Assembly (NCBI GenBank): GCA_038230975.1
Contig: JBBRMF010000044.1
Location: forward strand, 1-26,801
DNA from: JANXVV01 sp038230975
GTDB taxonomy: Bacteria > Planctomycetota > Phycisphaerae > Tepidisphaerales > Tepidisphaeraceae
Length of the DNA: 26,801 nt
Reading direction: 5' to 3'
Of this stretch, positions 14,501-21,864 are shown piece by piece; the stretch's first letter is position 1; every line of letters starts with the position of its first letter. The translations under genes were made by a program, and so were the position numbers. The notes beneath the pieces were generated by a model, which was not told where the DNA came from, made no database searches, and worked only from the letters and a program-made list of their open reading frames with translations.

Positions 14501-17134
14501 CGAAGTCGGACCGCTCGCTGGCTTTGTCGCAAGACTCAAATTAATCGCAGCAGGTGAAGCGGCAACTGTCGTCGATACGATCCCCGGCGGAACAACCGGT
14601 GCAGGAAGCGTGCGCAATCCGGCAACTGAAAACGTACCGTCCTTCTCCCGTGTAACATGCACGCGCGGCTTATCGAGGGTGATCGAATTGGCTTCCGTTG
14701 CACTCTTGCCAAGATCGACACCGTTGACCGTCAGCCGATCCAATCCCACCAATTCTCCGCTCGCATCTTTAAGCTGCATGTCGGTCAATGACATCGCAAG
14801 AAAAGGGGGAGCCGTACCATCCGGCTTGTTGAAGGCACTGGCATTGAGATGCAGCCTGAGCGACCCGTTTTTTAAAGTCGGTTCGATGCCGCTGGATTTG
14901 AGATAAGTCCCGATTGGCGCGCCAGTGAGCCCGTCGCCGGTGACGTCGAGTTCCAGCGTCGAACCCTCCGTCTGCGAAGCGATCGTGCCGGCCAGCAGAA
15001 GATGGTCGGCCATGCCCGGAGCCGAAAACCATGCTTTCATTATTGCGGGCTTCGTCGTCGCGCCGCTTCCCAGCTTCAAATCATGGATCTCGACGCCCGC
15101 ATCCTTCAGAGCAATCGAAGTCGACGGTTTCACATTCTGATCTTCATAGGCAACGCGAATGCCTTTCCACGTGAAGCGCCCAATCTCCAGTTTCGGCAAG
15201 TCAAACGCAGCCGCCTCCTGAGGGGCGGGAATACCAGGAGAACCGACATCGGCCGATGCGGTTGCGAACGACGCCAGAGGAGCGGCTCGCGTCACGCGAA
15301 CCGGCTTCGTGCGGAAACCCATAGCCTCGAACATGCCGGAACCATCACGCCGCGCGTTGAATGACGGGCCGGAGATATCGATTGACGCGACTTTAATTCC
15401 AGCCCCGTCGTTGTCCAGGTGAAGGCCGGCAACGCGCAATTCACTAAATGAAAGCAGCTCGCGGCCATCCGTAAACTGAATATCTTTGGCAATCGCGTTC
15501 AGCAGATTTCCCGCGGCAGAAGCTTGAACGGCGCATCGAATGGAGCCATCTTTCACAAGGCATTCAAGCCCGGCTGCATCAAGATAAGGGCGCAATGCAT
15601 CCGGTTTGAATCCATCAATTTGCAGGTTGAGATTGGCGATCTGCGGGCTTGCCGAACGAGACGCGCTACCCGCAACGTGGATCGATCGGGCGATTCCCGG
15701 AGCGAGGAAACTGGCTGAAATATCAACTGGTTTTTGGCTCTGCGCGAAATCATTGCTGAGGTGTTTGAGATTTAATTCCTCCAGCGCTACTTCGACATTC
15801 GCGGTAGGACTTACAAAGCGGTCAACCGCACCTGCACTGAGATGAAGCAACTGAATTTCCGCGATGGTCCATAGGTAGCCAGGCGCTACCGGTTGAGTAG
15901 AGGACGCAACCGCGACGTCGGCCGACAGTGCCCCGCTTTTTACAGAGGTCGGTGAGACCGGCGCGGTTGCAGCAGCCACCGCCACTGAAGCCGGCAGAAG
16001 CTCAAGTCCAACCAGTTGCAGCGAACCGGTTGCGCTGCGTTCGACCGAACAATGACCGCCCTGAACGATGACCTTTGCGATATCCGCAAAGGCCGCACCG
16101 ATCGCGTCGGCATCAATGCGAATCGTGTCGAGTTTTGCCACTTCGTGTCCGTCGGCAATCACCGAGATGCCGCCCATTTTCACCACGGCCGAAAGCGCGC
16201 TCGGGCGTGTGGTGGCTGCTGTTTTCAAATCCCCACTCATCCTCATCGAAAGATCGCGGGCGACTGGTTTAAGCCCAAGCAACCTCAGGTATCCCGCAGC
16301 CGGCATGGGGTGCAACCCGCTCACGACCACTTCCATCTGCGCATCAAGCAACTTTCCCGAGGAACGACCGACGCCTTTGGCGCGCAGTGATTCAAGCACC
16401 GGTTGAGCCGACATCTCTAAATCAAATCCGGAAGGTCGGGTGGGGGATCGAAGATCCGTCAACCGAAGATTCAACTCGAGCGTCGCATCAACGGGCGGCG
16501 AAACGCTCAGATCGCGCACGTGGGCATGCACCCGATCCAGGCGAAACGCATCCAACTGAAACGGCGAGGTAAGGTCGATGTCGCGCGCCGTTACAACAGT
16601 TGACGCAGCCGCGGGCGCGGCGGTCGGTTTGGAAGCCGTGAGCGTGCCGGTGATTTTTTTGAGCAGGGCGATTTCACCTTTCGCATCCCGTTCCACAAGC
16701 AAGTTGATTCCTTCGGCTTCCAATCGGCGAACCACTAGATTCCCGCGTAATAATTCCCACGTCGATATATATCCACGGCAATAGTCGGCGCTGAGCAGTG
16801 CCTCACCGCCACCCGATGGCGCGAGGACCAGATGCCACAGTCCGACGTCACCTCCGAACAAATCCATTTCATGGCGCTCGTAATTTGCAGACAGCCCGTA
16901 GGCGGCGGCCGTGCGGCGAATCACCGTCGGCAGCATGAACTGAAGCGCGACGCGGAAGATCGCAAAGAGGAGCAGCAGCGTGAAAAATGTAAGCCGAAAT
17001 CGTCGGCCCCATTTCTTAATGCGCGAAGGCTTGGGTGAAGATGGCACCGATGCAGGCGTTAATGCAGGCGCAGCAGGCTCGCTCGGTTTAGCTTCGGGAT
17101 CAACGGGGGGCTTATCAGAGGTGGAATCGCTCAT
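11588..17134 (-). CDS. Very large AsmA/DUF748-like envelope protein
   Basis: The 1848-aa protein has a proline-rich cytoplasmic N-terminus (1-46), one transmembrane helix (about 47-69, RLTFFTLLLLFAIFRVALQF) and then a very long periplasmic region. The start of that region (RRTAAAYGLSANYERHEMDLFGGDVGLWHLVL) resembles AsmA/DUF748 N-termini. The body repeats a module of beta-rich type in which a short 'LDxLxVSGxxFRIEDRTVDPP' phrase introduces a 'MDLxARDLS' phrase. A charged helical segment and ITERINVTHAKFNPDDSLDGGAVTI close the protein. AsmA-like proteins form elongated hydrophobic grooves that move lipids between membranes; this role is inferred from family resemblance. GGAG lies 7 bases before the ATG, which overlaps the lipoprotein stop as ATGA. 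Confidence 0.82.
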   Translation of the reverse strand: MSDSTSDKPPVDPEAKPSEPAAPALTPASVPSSPKPSRIKKWGRRFRLTFFTLLLLFAIFRVALQFMLPTVIRRTAAAYGLSANYERHEMDLFGGDVGLWHLVLAPSGGGEALLSADYCRGYISTWELLRGNLVVRRLEAEGINLLVERDAKGEIALLKKITGTLTASKPTAAPAAASTVVTARDIDLTSPFQLDAFRLDRVHAHVRDLSVSPPVDATLELNLRLTDLRSPTRPSGFDLEMSAQPVLESLRAKGVGRSSGKLLDAQMEVVVSGLHPMPAAGYLRLLGLKPVARDLSMRMSGDLKTAATTRPSALSAVVKMGGISVIADGHEVAKLDTIRIDADAIGAAFADIAKVIVQGGHCSVERSATGSLQLVGLELLPASVAVAAATAPVSPTSVKSGALSADVAVASSTQPVAPGYLWTIAEIQLLHLSAGAVDRFVSPTANVEVALEELNLKHLSNDFAQSQKPVDISASFLAPGIARSIHVAGSASRSASPQIANLNLQIDGFKPDALRPYLDAAGLECLVKDGSIRCAVQASAAGNLLNAIAKDIQFTDGRELLSFSELRVAGLHLDNDGAGIKVASIDISGPSFNARRDGSGMFEAMGFRTKPVRVTRAAPLASFATASADVGSPGIPAPQEAAAFDLPKLEIGRFTWKGIRVAYEDQNVKPSTSIALKDAGVEIHDLKLGSGATTKPAIMKAWFSAPGMADHLLLAGTIASQTEGSTLELDVTGDGLTGAPIGTYLKSSGIEPTLKNGSLRLHLNASAFNKPDGTAPPFLAMSLTDMQLKDASGELVGLDRLTVNGVDLGKSATEANSITLDKPRVHVTREKDGTFSVAGLRTLPAPVVPPGIVSTTVAASPAAINLSLATKPASGPTSVQATAVAVLKVLKVTDAELKWTDNIPTTPVELAASVNIDVNDFVYGRPAAPATINLVAKAKGCLERLTISGRLSPSKSSPEAQLEVAANGVQAGALAAYIPPTLKSTLKDGRFKATLDAGVSPNAKGGQQGRLIVTNLDYRDGQSGPALLHIDAANIRVNRYDPVGKIISLDEISLSGFETDIRKSPQGMSLLGLQTGVATNPAPIAAPPHAELPVPVAREPALVDMTIKPVAAPATSQDIARMVASSRLDLPLITLEKLNLGVRRLMLTDTSRPAAAPMVLSNLELKNRSRIEVLGSDAENRPPVEIELKCQPQPLAEQFTLSATASPFALIPNVKISLAATGVKGEPLLTAFPEFKAQIDGSTLTDGRLKAEVRAEVKMDRRDLLRLDFSRPFDTEFSVRKLEFRNGDGPLLAGLEEIRSEVIHVEPKTGGMHAKMLEVTNLLATVTREKDGIHAMGIVLRVPTTQVADSDVAAKPQVASTGPSTGPTTMPGSGTVVAKGPAMRPAGEIKLDALIVSGLNFRIEDRTVDPPLVMPITAMDLEARDLSNYLLYDADKSTRFSLLINAGKITLPKPVKKLGIAGALGDLAGGDKAKPEAAETEDRELFSQVTASGKLSLYPTPKGWIKTSLSGLELAALAGEAKQAGFGLSAGIFDADVDARFLTDGALDVRPTFVFTDLGIADPPKGPVERHLHLPAPLDAVIAILQDASGQISVPLRFTMKPGQTSSEGIAGSAVGAFVEIVAKALLSSPLKAVGGVASLIGIDLGGQKRLPPPPLSISFEPAATTFRYSNGGLPPGLLQRLREDKTVQITLRHDLGAGDLTRAEERANPNGDDAQALAYQLRQTKMELLKERAQVAGQARGEIVSGSDAAATLDRLRGIERELSTTEDGLDDLNNLARPGAGRQAKRRTRAACIAIGEQRLIEIYEQLLNSGISNITERINVTHAKFNPDDSLDGGAVTITMSLKGK

Positions 17135-18711
17135 CGGATGTCTCCTGGAGCAGTTGCAGTCGGTGCAGTCGCAGGCAAAGTGGCGGGTGCCGGATTCATG
17201 GCTCGTTCAAGCGCGGCCCGACGTTCCTTCGCGGGGCCAAGCGGATCAAACCCAACCGGTGCGCGGCCACGGGCATAGAGCCAGTCAAACGCCCTGACGC
17301 GTGAAGCAGGCGAGCTGTCTTCGAGATAAATATAATTCTCGGCGATCAGTCGAAGGTCAAATTGCTGGCGATTCACGGAAGTGCGCAGTGCATCATCCAG
17401 CGAACCGGCATGACGCCCAGCCTCCCCGGCGTGAAGCGTGAGAATCGACTTGATTTCCCCGGGAAAGGGTTCGATCGTCGACAATTCACTGAGCATTTCA
17501 AAGCTGGCATGCTCCAGAATCCAGCCCAATGAATCCGTGCTGCGGAGGGTGACCGGCGTGCCCAGTGCTTTAAAAACTCTGTCGGCCAATTTACGCCGTA
17601 CGGCATCGTCGGCGGCCAACGTGATATCCTCAAAAATGGCCACACCGGTTTGGCTGGCGAGAAAAACCATGGGCGCGCGAGGCGTGTGCGGTTTGGCCAT
17701 CGCATCAAGTGCAGTGAGGAGCCCCGGCCACTCAGGGTTATCGAGCGGTCGAAGATAAGGTCGCGTGGCGGCGAGTTTTCGGGCAGCGGTAATCTCGTTC
17801 ATCGACGCGGCAAACGCACGTTGATGCGCGTCGTCGGAAGTTCGTTTGTCAATTTCAATGTAAATCGAAATCGCGCGGCTCTCGGAATTGCCGAATCGAA
17901 ACGGAACCAGAAGCACGAATGAATCATGCCCGGTAAATGCCGGCCGATCGAGCAATGCCATTTCCCGAACCGGTGAAGGTACCGGTTTGGGACGCGTGGT
18001 CGGAACTTCTTTACGTTCAGGATCGTCGGTCTTGCCTTTCGTGTTGTCGAGCGGCGTGAGCGGCGCAAGTAAATCCTCCAGAACCAGCGCGATTTGTAAC
18101 GGTTGGTTAGCCGACGGGCGATAGACGGAAACCGCCACCCGGCGACGAATCGGTTGGCCTCCAAAAAATTGTGGCGTGCTGGTTTGCTCGGCAATCGAAA
18201 AGCGAGAAGTGACTCCCGGTGGAAGCGCGCCCCGGAGCGTGGTCATGGATACCGCGCGCCCAAATGAGTGAACATGCGCGCTGTCCTGCAGATCCGCCTG
18301 CAATGCCGCAGCGACTTCCCCGTCGGCACCCCGTACACCGGCGGCTAGCCTGGCCGATGATTGAACCGGGATTCCACTGCGCGTAACCGCGATGATTCTC
18401 GCCTGCGACGCGAGTGACCAGCGGCTGTCCCCGACGGGCATCCGATCGACGGCGACAACCGTCGCAGTCACCGCATACGCATCTTGTGAAGAGGACGTCA
18501 CTAACGGTTTATCGAGCGGACCGCTGAGCGGACTGCCGAGATAATGATCCACGCTGACCGACACTTGCGGCGCGGTCAACGTCGGTGGGGCGTGTGAAGT
18601 GGCGCAGCCAGCCGCTAAACCAAAGATCAATCCAACGAGATAGAAAAATCTCAGGGGAGGGCCGTCGTTTAAACACGATAACGATTCGTGTCTGGGACAA
18701 ATGCGTATCAA
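17131..18711 (-). CDS. Predicted lipoprotein of unknown function, partner of the AsmA-like protein
   Basis: I prefer the TTG at 18709-18711, because a perfect AAGGAG lies 4 bases upstream (18716-18721); the open frame extends to another TTG at 18741 without such a site. The protein (526 aa) has a hydrophobic segment FFYLVGLIFGLAAGC with a lipobox LAAG-C, so it should be lipidated. The mature part begins with a serine- and threonine-rich stretch and has no motif I recognise. Its middle resembles a beta domain (FVLLVPFRFGNSESRAISIYIEID), and the later part is helical (HEAT-like, e.g. WILEHASFEMLSELSTIEPFPGEI). The gene overlaps the AsmA-like gene by ATGA, so the two are translationally coupled and probably act together at the envelope. 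Confidence 0.8.
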   Translation of the reverse strand: MIRICPRHESLSCLNDGPPLRFFYLVGLIFGLAAGCATSHAPPTLTAPQVSVSVDHYLGSPLSGPLDKPLVTSSSQDAYAVTATVVAVDRMPVGDSRWSLASQARIIAVTRSGIPVQSSARLAAGVRGADGEVAAALQADLQDSAHVHSFGRAVSMTTLRGALPPGVTSRFSIAEQTSTPQFFGGQPIRRRVAVSVYRPSANQPLQIALVLEDLLAPLTPLDNTKGKTDDPERKEVPTTRPKPVPSPVREMALLDRPAFTGHDSFVLLVPFRFGNSESRAISIYIEIDKRTSDDAHQRAFAASMNEITAARKLAATRPYLRPLDNPEWPGLLTALDAMAKPHTPRAPMVFLASQTGVAIFEDITLAADDAVRRKLADRVFKALGTPVTLRSTDSLGWILEHASFEMLSELSTIEPFPGEIKSILTLHAGEAGRHAGSLDDALRTSVNRQQFDLRLIAENYIYLEDSSPASRVRAFDWLYARGRAPVGFDPLGPAKERRAALERAMNPAPATLPATAPTATAPGDIR

Positions 18712-18836
18712 TCTACTCCTTAGAATCTGCCCGCTTCGCAACTTCTTCCCGCCCTAAACGATCATAACAAGAATGTGTCGGGAAGGAAAAAAGCGATAGG
18801 GGCAAAGAATCAAAATGTCCGATTCGCCTTTCCCCC

Positions 18837-18867
18837 TTGGCATGGTAGGGTCGAATTGTGGTATGAT
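18837..18867 (+). promoter_or_regulatory. Probable greA promoter
   Basis: TTGGCA (18837-18842) and TATGAT (18862-18867) form a sigma-70-like pair with a 19-base spacer, slightly long. Transcription would start near 18874, just before the leader hairpin at 18885-18909 and about 90 bases before the greA ATG. Confidence 0.5.
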
Positions 18868-18884
18868 ATGGCCTGTTCGATTCC

Positions 18885-18918
18885 GCCCACCGCTCATAGT
18901 GCGGTGGGCCGTGTTTTT
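18885..18918 (+). terminator. greA: Terminator-like hairpin in the greA leader
   Basis: A 9-bp perfect stem (GCCCACCGC, 18885-18893, with GCGGTGGGC, 18901-18909) with a 7-base loop is followed by CGTG and then TTTTT. It lies between the predicted promoter and the gene, so it could act as an attenuator producing short leader RNAs. Confidence 0.6.
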
Positions 18919-18963
18919 GTGACTGCTATATTTTAGAACGAGCCATGGAATAGGAGTCGTGTC

Positions 18964-19431
18964 ATGCAGATTGTGAGTGCCGAGGAAAAAGCGGCGATGG
19001 AGCGCAAGCGAGAAGAGATGTACAAGTTGCAACTTGACGCTCAAGATCGCATCCGCAAGGCAGCAGCCCTGGGTGACCTTTCGGAGAACGCCGAGTACCA
19101 CTTCGCCAAGGAAGAAAATCGCAGCATCCAGAAGGAACTCAATGACCTGGAAAATAAGCTGCGAAACCTTTCGGTGGTCTCCAATGAACACGTCCCTGAA
19201 AACATGGTGTTTCTCGGACACACGGTAAAGCTTCTAGACTTGGACGATGACAGCGAGCAACTCATTCGCATCGTGGGCGAAGCCGTTGCCCCATCTGCCG
19301 ACAGCGATGTGATGCCCGTCACCGCCAACAGCCCCATGGGCGAGGCGCTGATGAAGGCCAAAGTCGGCGATACGGTCAAAGTGAAAGCCCCGCGCGGCAC
19401 ACTCGAATTCAAGATCCTCGAAATCATGTGA
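18964..19431 (+). CDS. greA: Transcription elongation factor GreA/GreB family
   Basis: The 155-aa protein has the two Gre domains. The N-terminal coiled coil contains AALGDLSENAEYHFAKEENRSIQKELNDLENKL, with the tip acidic residues (D and E of GDLSENAEY) that stimulate RNA cleavage in the RNA polymerase secondary channel. The C-terminal FKBP-like domain contains PVTANSPMGEALMKAKVGDTVKVKAP. Gre factors rescue backtracked polymerase. The ATG at 18964 is preceded by TAGGAG. Length is normal for GreA. The gene appears monocistronic: a promoter with a leader hairpin lies upstream and a hairpin lies downstream, and the next gene is convergent. Confidence 0.93.
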   Translation: MQIVSAEEKAAMERKREEMYKLQLDAQDRIRKAAALGDLSENAEYHFAKEENRSIQKELNDLENKLRNLSVVSNEHVPENMVFLGHTVKLLDLDDDSEQLIRIVGEAVAPSADSDVMPVTANSPMGEALMKAKVGDTVKVKAPRGTLEFKILEIM

Positions 19432-19481
19432 TGGAACGGAGATCGAAATACGCGGACTAGAACATAAAGATCGACGGCGTA

Positions 19482-19505
19482 ACGTGGCTGCTTCAGCAGC
19501 CACGT
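19482..19505. terminator. Hairpin between greA and the convergent LigD-like gene
   Basis: A 10-bp perfect stem (ACGTGGCTGC with GCAGCCACGT) has loop TTCA. An outer GATCG/CGATC pair (19469-19473 and 19506-19510) is possible with an 8-base bulge. There is no clear T tract, so it is a weak terminator or a repeat element shared by the two converging genes. Confidence 0.55.
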
Positions 19506-19515
19506 CGATCAATCC

Positions 19516-19917
19516 CTAAATCCGGCGCGGCCTCGCGATCCAGCGATCCTCTGCCTCTCGATGAAATTCAAGTTGTGACGTTGCGATCAAATCTCGAAAT
19601 GTCAATCGCCAAAACCCTTCATCCATTCGGTCGAGTCGATAAAACCCAGTGACCACGCGGCTGACATGGCCGCGGTCGCCATTGATCGTGCCTTCGTAAT
19701 CCAGATATTCACGCCGATGGTCCGCAAGGCGTACCAGCGGCGTCTCGTCTCGAATCGGCCAATCACTCGATCGCCACGTCACCAGCGGTGATCCCTGCAT
19801 CGTCTCAAACATCAAATCATAATGCGGATCGTCTATCCCTTGATGGTAAAGCACCACGTAGCGCAATGCGGGTGGGGTGGGCGAGATTCGGCCGGCAATT
19901 TCGGACATGACATCCAT
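19516..19917 (-). CDS. Small LigD-3'-phosphoesterase-like protein
   Basis: The 133-aa protein resembles the N-terminal phosphoesterase domain of LigD (PF13298 type): RYVVLYHQGIDDPHYDLMFE contains the H...HYD pattern that in LigD places the metal-binding His and Asp, followed by LVTWRSSDWPI and HRREYLDYEGTINGDRGHVSR. Stand-alone versions of this domain are common in planctomycetes. LigD phosphoesterases trim 3' ends during end joining; whether this short version is catalytic is not certain. No ligase or Ku gene is linked. The start may be ATG 19917 or the ATG three codons later. It lies downstream of the aldo/keto reductase, from which it is separated by a long palindrome. Confidence 0.75.
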   Translation of the reverse strand: MDVMSEIAGRISPTPPALRYVVLYHQGIDDPHYDLMFETMQGSPLVTWRSSDWPIRDETPLVRLADHRREYLDYEGTINGDRGHVSRVVTGFYRLDRMDEGFWRLTFRDLIATSQLEFHREAEDRWIARPRRI

Positions 19918-19925
19918 AAAAATTA

Positions 19926-20000
19926 TTTAGCCGGTCTCGCTTGCGAGCGTGTCCGAGAACGCATCCCGTCAGACACGGCTCGCAAGCGAGACCGGCTAAA
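19926..20000. repeat. Composite palindrome, TAGC...GCTA type (copy 3)
   Basis: The 23-bp arms 19926-19948 and 19978-20000 are perfectly inverted; five more pairs (GTGTC/GACAC) continue inward with a single bulge, leaving an 18-base loop. Each arm contains its own small palindrome (CTCGCTTGCGAG on the left, CTCGCAAGCGAG on the right). It lies between two minus-strand genes, 12 bases beyond the end of the aldo/keto reductase gene and 8 bases before the start codon of the LigD-like gene. Confidence 0.88.
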
Positions 20001-20011
20001 ATGGTTCACAA

Positions 20012-21079
20012 TCACGCCATCAACACCGGCGACGGCACATATCCACTGCGGATCTTCCCGCCCGGCACCACGCTGCTCAAAATATCGCACGGGTGCGCGT
20101 CCGGCCCCAGATCCCAATCCCGGTCATAATCCTGTGCGATCTGCTTCAACTCCGCGAATGAAAGGTTCGGCTTATCACACGATTCAGCAGCTTCCTTGAT
20201 TTCATTCTCGTTCAGGAACGTGCCGGTGATCGCCGTCAGCCCGGCCTGCTGCAACAGCCATTTACAGGCCAGTTGATGCACCGTCATCCCGTGATCGGTC
20301 GCGTAATGACGGATCAGTTCCAGCTTCTGCAAGCCGTACACTTTCCACGATTGATCGCGGAATTTTCGGTGGTCATTCGGACCGATGTTCGTATCGATCT
20401 TCACGACATCTTTGAGAATGCTGCTGTTGTCGTGAACGCGGGCCAGAATCCCCGCCTTTTGCGAACGGGCCACTTCGCAGAACTCATTGCCCGGGTGCTG
20501 CTCGAACATATTGAAGACCGTCTGCACGGCCTGCGCACCGTGATCGATCATCGCCTTAAATCCTTCATCGCGCCAACCAATGGCCGGCCCAAGGCTGACA
20601 CCCCATACCTTAATCTTCCCCTCTTCCTTGAGCTTATTCAGCTCTTCAAACATATCCTCGCGAAACTGCGGCAGCTTGATGTTGTGAGCCATGTAAATAT
20701 CAAGATGGTCCGTGCCCAGCCGCGCGAGCGATTGCTCCAACGCATGTCGCATAAATTTCGGCGAAAAATCCTGCTTCCGTTCAGAGTGCGATCCGGGAAC
20801 GCCGGGGTCGTTGTAAATGTCGTACCCAAATTTCCCACCGACTTCGACCTGGTCGCGACGGACCGTCTTCAAAAATTTCCCAAATGAAGTTTCCGCGCGA
20901 CCGTTGCCATACGCATCACCATTATCGAAGTAGGTGATGCCCAGATCATGGCTAAACTGACACATGCGAATCGCATCTTCCTCGGTGTAATGTCCCCACC
21001 AATCCACCCCAAATGGCCAACAACCGAGCGAGATGGCCGAGACTTCCACATCCGAATTTCCAAACTTGCGGCGTTCCAT
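20012..21079 (-). CDS. Aldo/keto reductase
   Basis: The 355-aa product is an NADPH-dependent AKR of the L-glyceraldehyde-reductase/oxidoreductase-like type. The catalytic tetrad is visible as D52 and Y57 (ITYFDNGDAYGNG), K83 (VEVGGKFGYD) and H132 (DIYMAHNI). The C-terminal cofactor region contains WLLQQAGLTAITGTFLNENEI. It reduces aldehydes or sugar ketones; the particular substrate is unknown. AGAGGT lies before the ATG. A C-terminal extension (about 320-355, DPDAHPCDILSSVVPGGK-like) goes beyond the core barrel. Confidence 0.93.
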   Translation of the reverse strand: MERRKFGNSDVEVSAISLGCWPFGVDWWGHYTEEDAIRMCQFSHDLGITYFDNGDAYGNGRAETSFGKFLKTVRRDQVEVGGKFGYDIYNDPGVPGSHSERKQDFSPKFMRHALEQSLARLGTDHLDIYMAHNIKLPQFREDMFEELNKLKEEGKIKVWGVSLGPAIGWRDEGFKAMIDHGAQAVQTVFNMFEQHPGNEFCEVARSQKAGILARVHDNSSILKDVVKIDTNIGPNDHRKFRDQSWKVYGLQKLELIRHYATDHGMTVHQLACKWLLQQAGLTAITGTFLNENEIKEAAESCDKPNLSFAELKQIAQDYDRDWDLGPDAHPCDILSSVVPGGKIRSGYVPSPVLMA

Positions 21080-21390
21080 ATTTGACCTCTAATAGTAAGT
21101 AATTTAGCGGGATCTAATGATATGCGCGCGGGTGGGGAATGCAATTCAGGCGGAATGAGGCTTAGCCGTAATTTGCACTCATACAAATTCGTAGGAATCA
21201 ATACACCTTCGCACCGGCCAATCTACAATTATTAAAGACTGTCAACCGTCCCAATTTCGGGAGACCGAGTAACGTGTAACCAATCACGTTTATCTTAATC
21301 GCGATTCGGATAAACTTAGAGTCATGCCAATTCAAGTCCTTTACGTCACGGGATTTCGATCGATCAAGCATGTCTATGCAATAAAGGGTT

Positions 21391-21593
21391 CCAGCCACGA
21401 ATGGCACTTCCCGAAGGCGCAACTCTCTGCGCAGTCAAAGGATACTAAACGGGAACGCGGCCCGGTCGCTGGAGGCGGCCCTCACTCCTGAATCGCCCGC
21501 ACGGATGAGGCTACAACACTTCGCTCAACCGGATGTGCGTAAGTTATTTATCGTAAGAAGCTTATGTCTTCGGGAAGTGCCATTCGTGGCTGG
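21391..21593. mobile_element. MITE-like element with 26-bp perfect inverted repeats
   Basis: The left repeat 21391-21416 (CCAGCCACGAATGGCACTTC then CCGAAG) and the right repeat 21568-21593 are exact reverse complements, enclosing 151 bases without a gene. Inside each repeat, TGGCAC and the adjacent (G)TGCCA-type bases can pair, so each end is also a small hairpin. The first 13 bases recur at 24147-24159 beside transposase debris. No target-site duplication is obvious. Confidence 0.7.
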
Positions 21594-21628
21594 CACATTT
21601 TATTAAATTTGGCACCTTTTCTTAAATT
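21591..21628. repeat. 19-base tandem repeat
   Basis: TGGCACATTTTATTAAATT (21591-21609) is followed directly by TGGCACCTTTTCTTAAATT (21610-21628), with 17 of 19 bases identical. The first unit overlaps the right end of the MITE-like element. Confidence 0.75.
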
Positions 21629-21723
21629 ACTCCCGCCTGCGGACGCCAGAGCCATGCGCTGAACATCCAATCGTGAATCCGCAAATCTCTCGATACCTAC
21701 GCAAAAGTCGGACGAACCTAATT

Positions 21724-21753
21724 TTCTCTGTGTCTCTGTGCCTCCGTGGCTGC
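21724..21753. repeat. Single arm of an ACACAGAG-type dispersed repeat
   Basis: On the minus strand this reads GCAGCCACGGAGGCACAGAG followed by ACACAGAGAA. It has the same short-period composition as the repeats at 4975-5098 and 6008-6647. No inverted partner was found nearby. Confidence 0.55.
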
Positions 21754-21864
21754 TTCTTGCCCGACTATTCTAAGTCACGCCGTAGTCCCAGACCTTCCGG
21801 ACATTGCACGTTGCGGCGTGGGAATCGGCAGGCGTATAAGTAAGCATGAATCATCAGGACCGCC

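Larger units (their letters stand above)
21080..21864. other. Repeat-rich intergenic region upstream of the cupin gene
   Basis: The 785 bases hold no credible gene. Contents are the AKR promoter region (21080-21200), a MITE-like palindromic element (21391-21593), a 19-base tandem repeat (21591-21628) and one arm of an ACACAGAG-type repeat (21724-21753). The rest, including 21200-21390, shows no structure that I can support. Confidence 0.6.

Noticed and set aside
13064..16784. Several plus-strand open frames of 60-197 codons inside the AsmA-like gene
   Set aside because: They lie antisense to one continuous 1848-codon frame and show no recognisable protein features.
18712..18741. Longer start (TTG 18741) for the lipoprotein
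   Set aside because: The TTG at 18711 has a perfect AAGGAG; the longer start has none and lengthens an already long pre-signal region.
18870..18909. GTTCGATTCC resembling a tRNA T-loop before the greA hairpin
   Set aside because: The flanking bases do not form a T stem and no acceptor, D or anticodon stems can be found.
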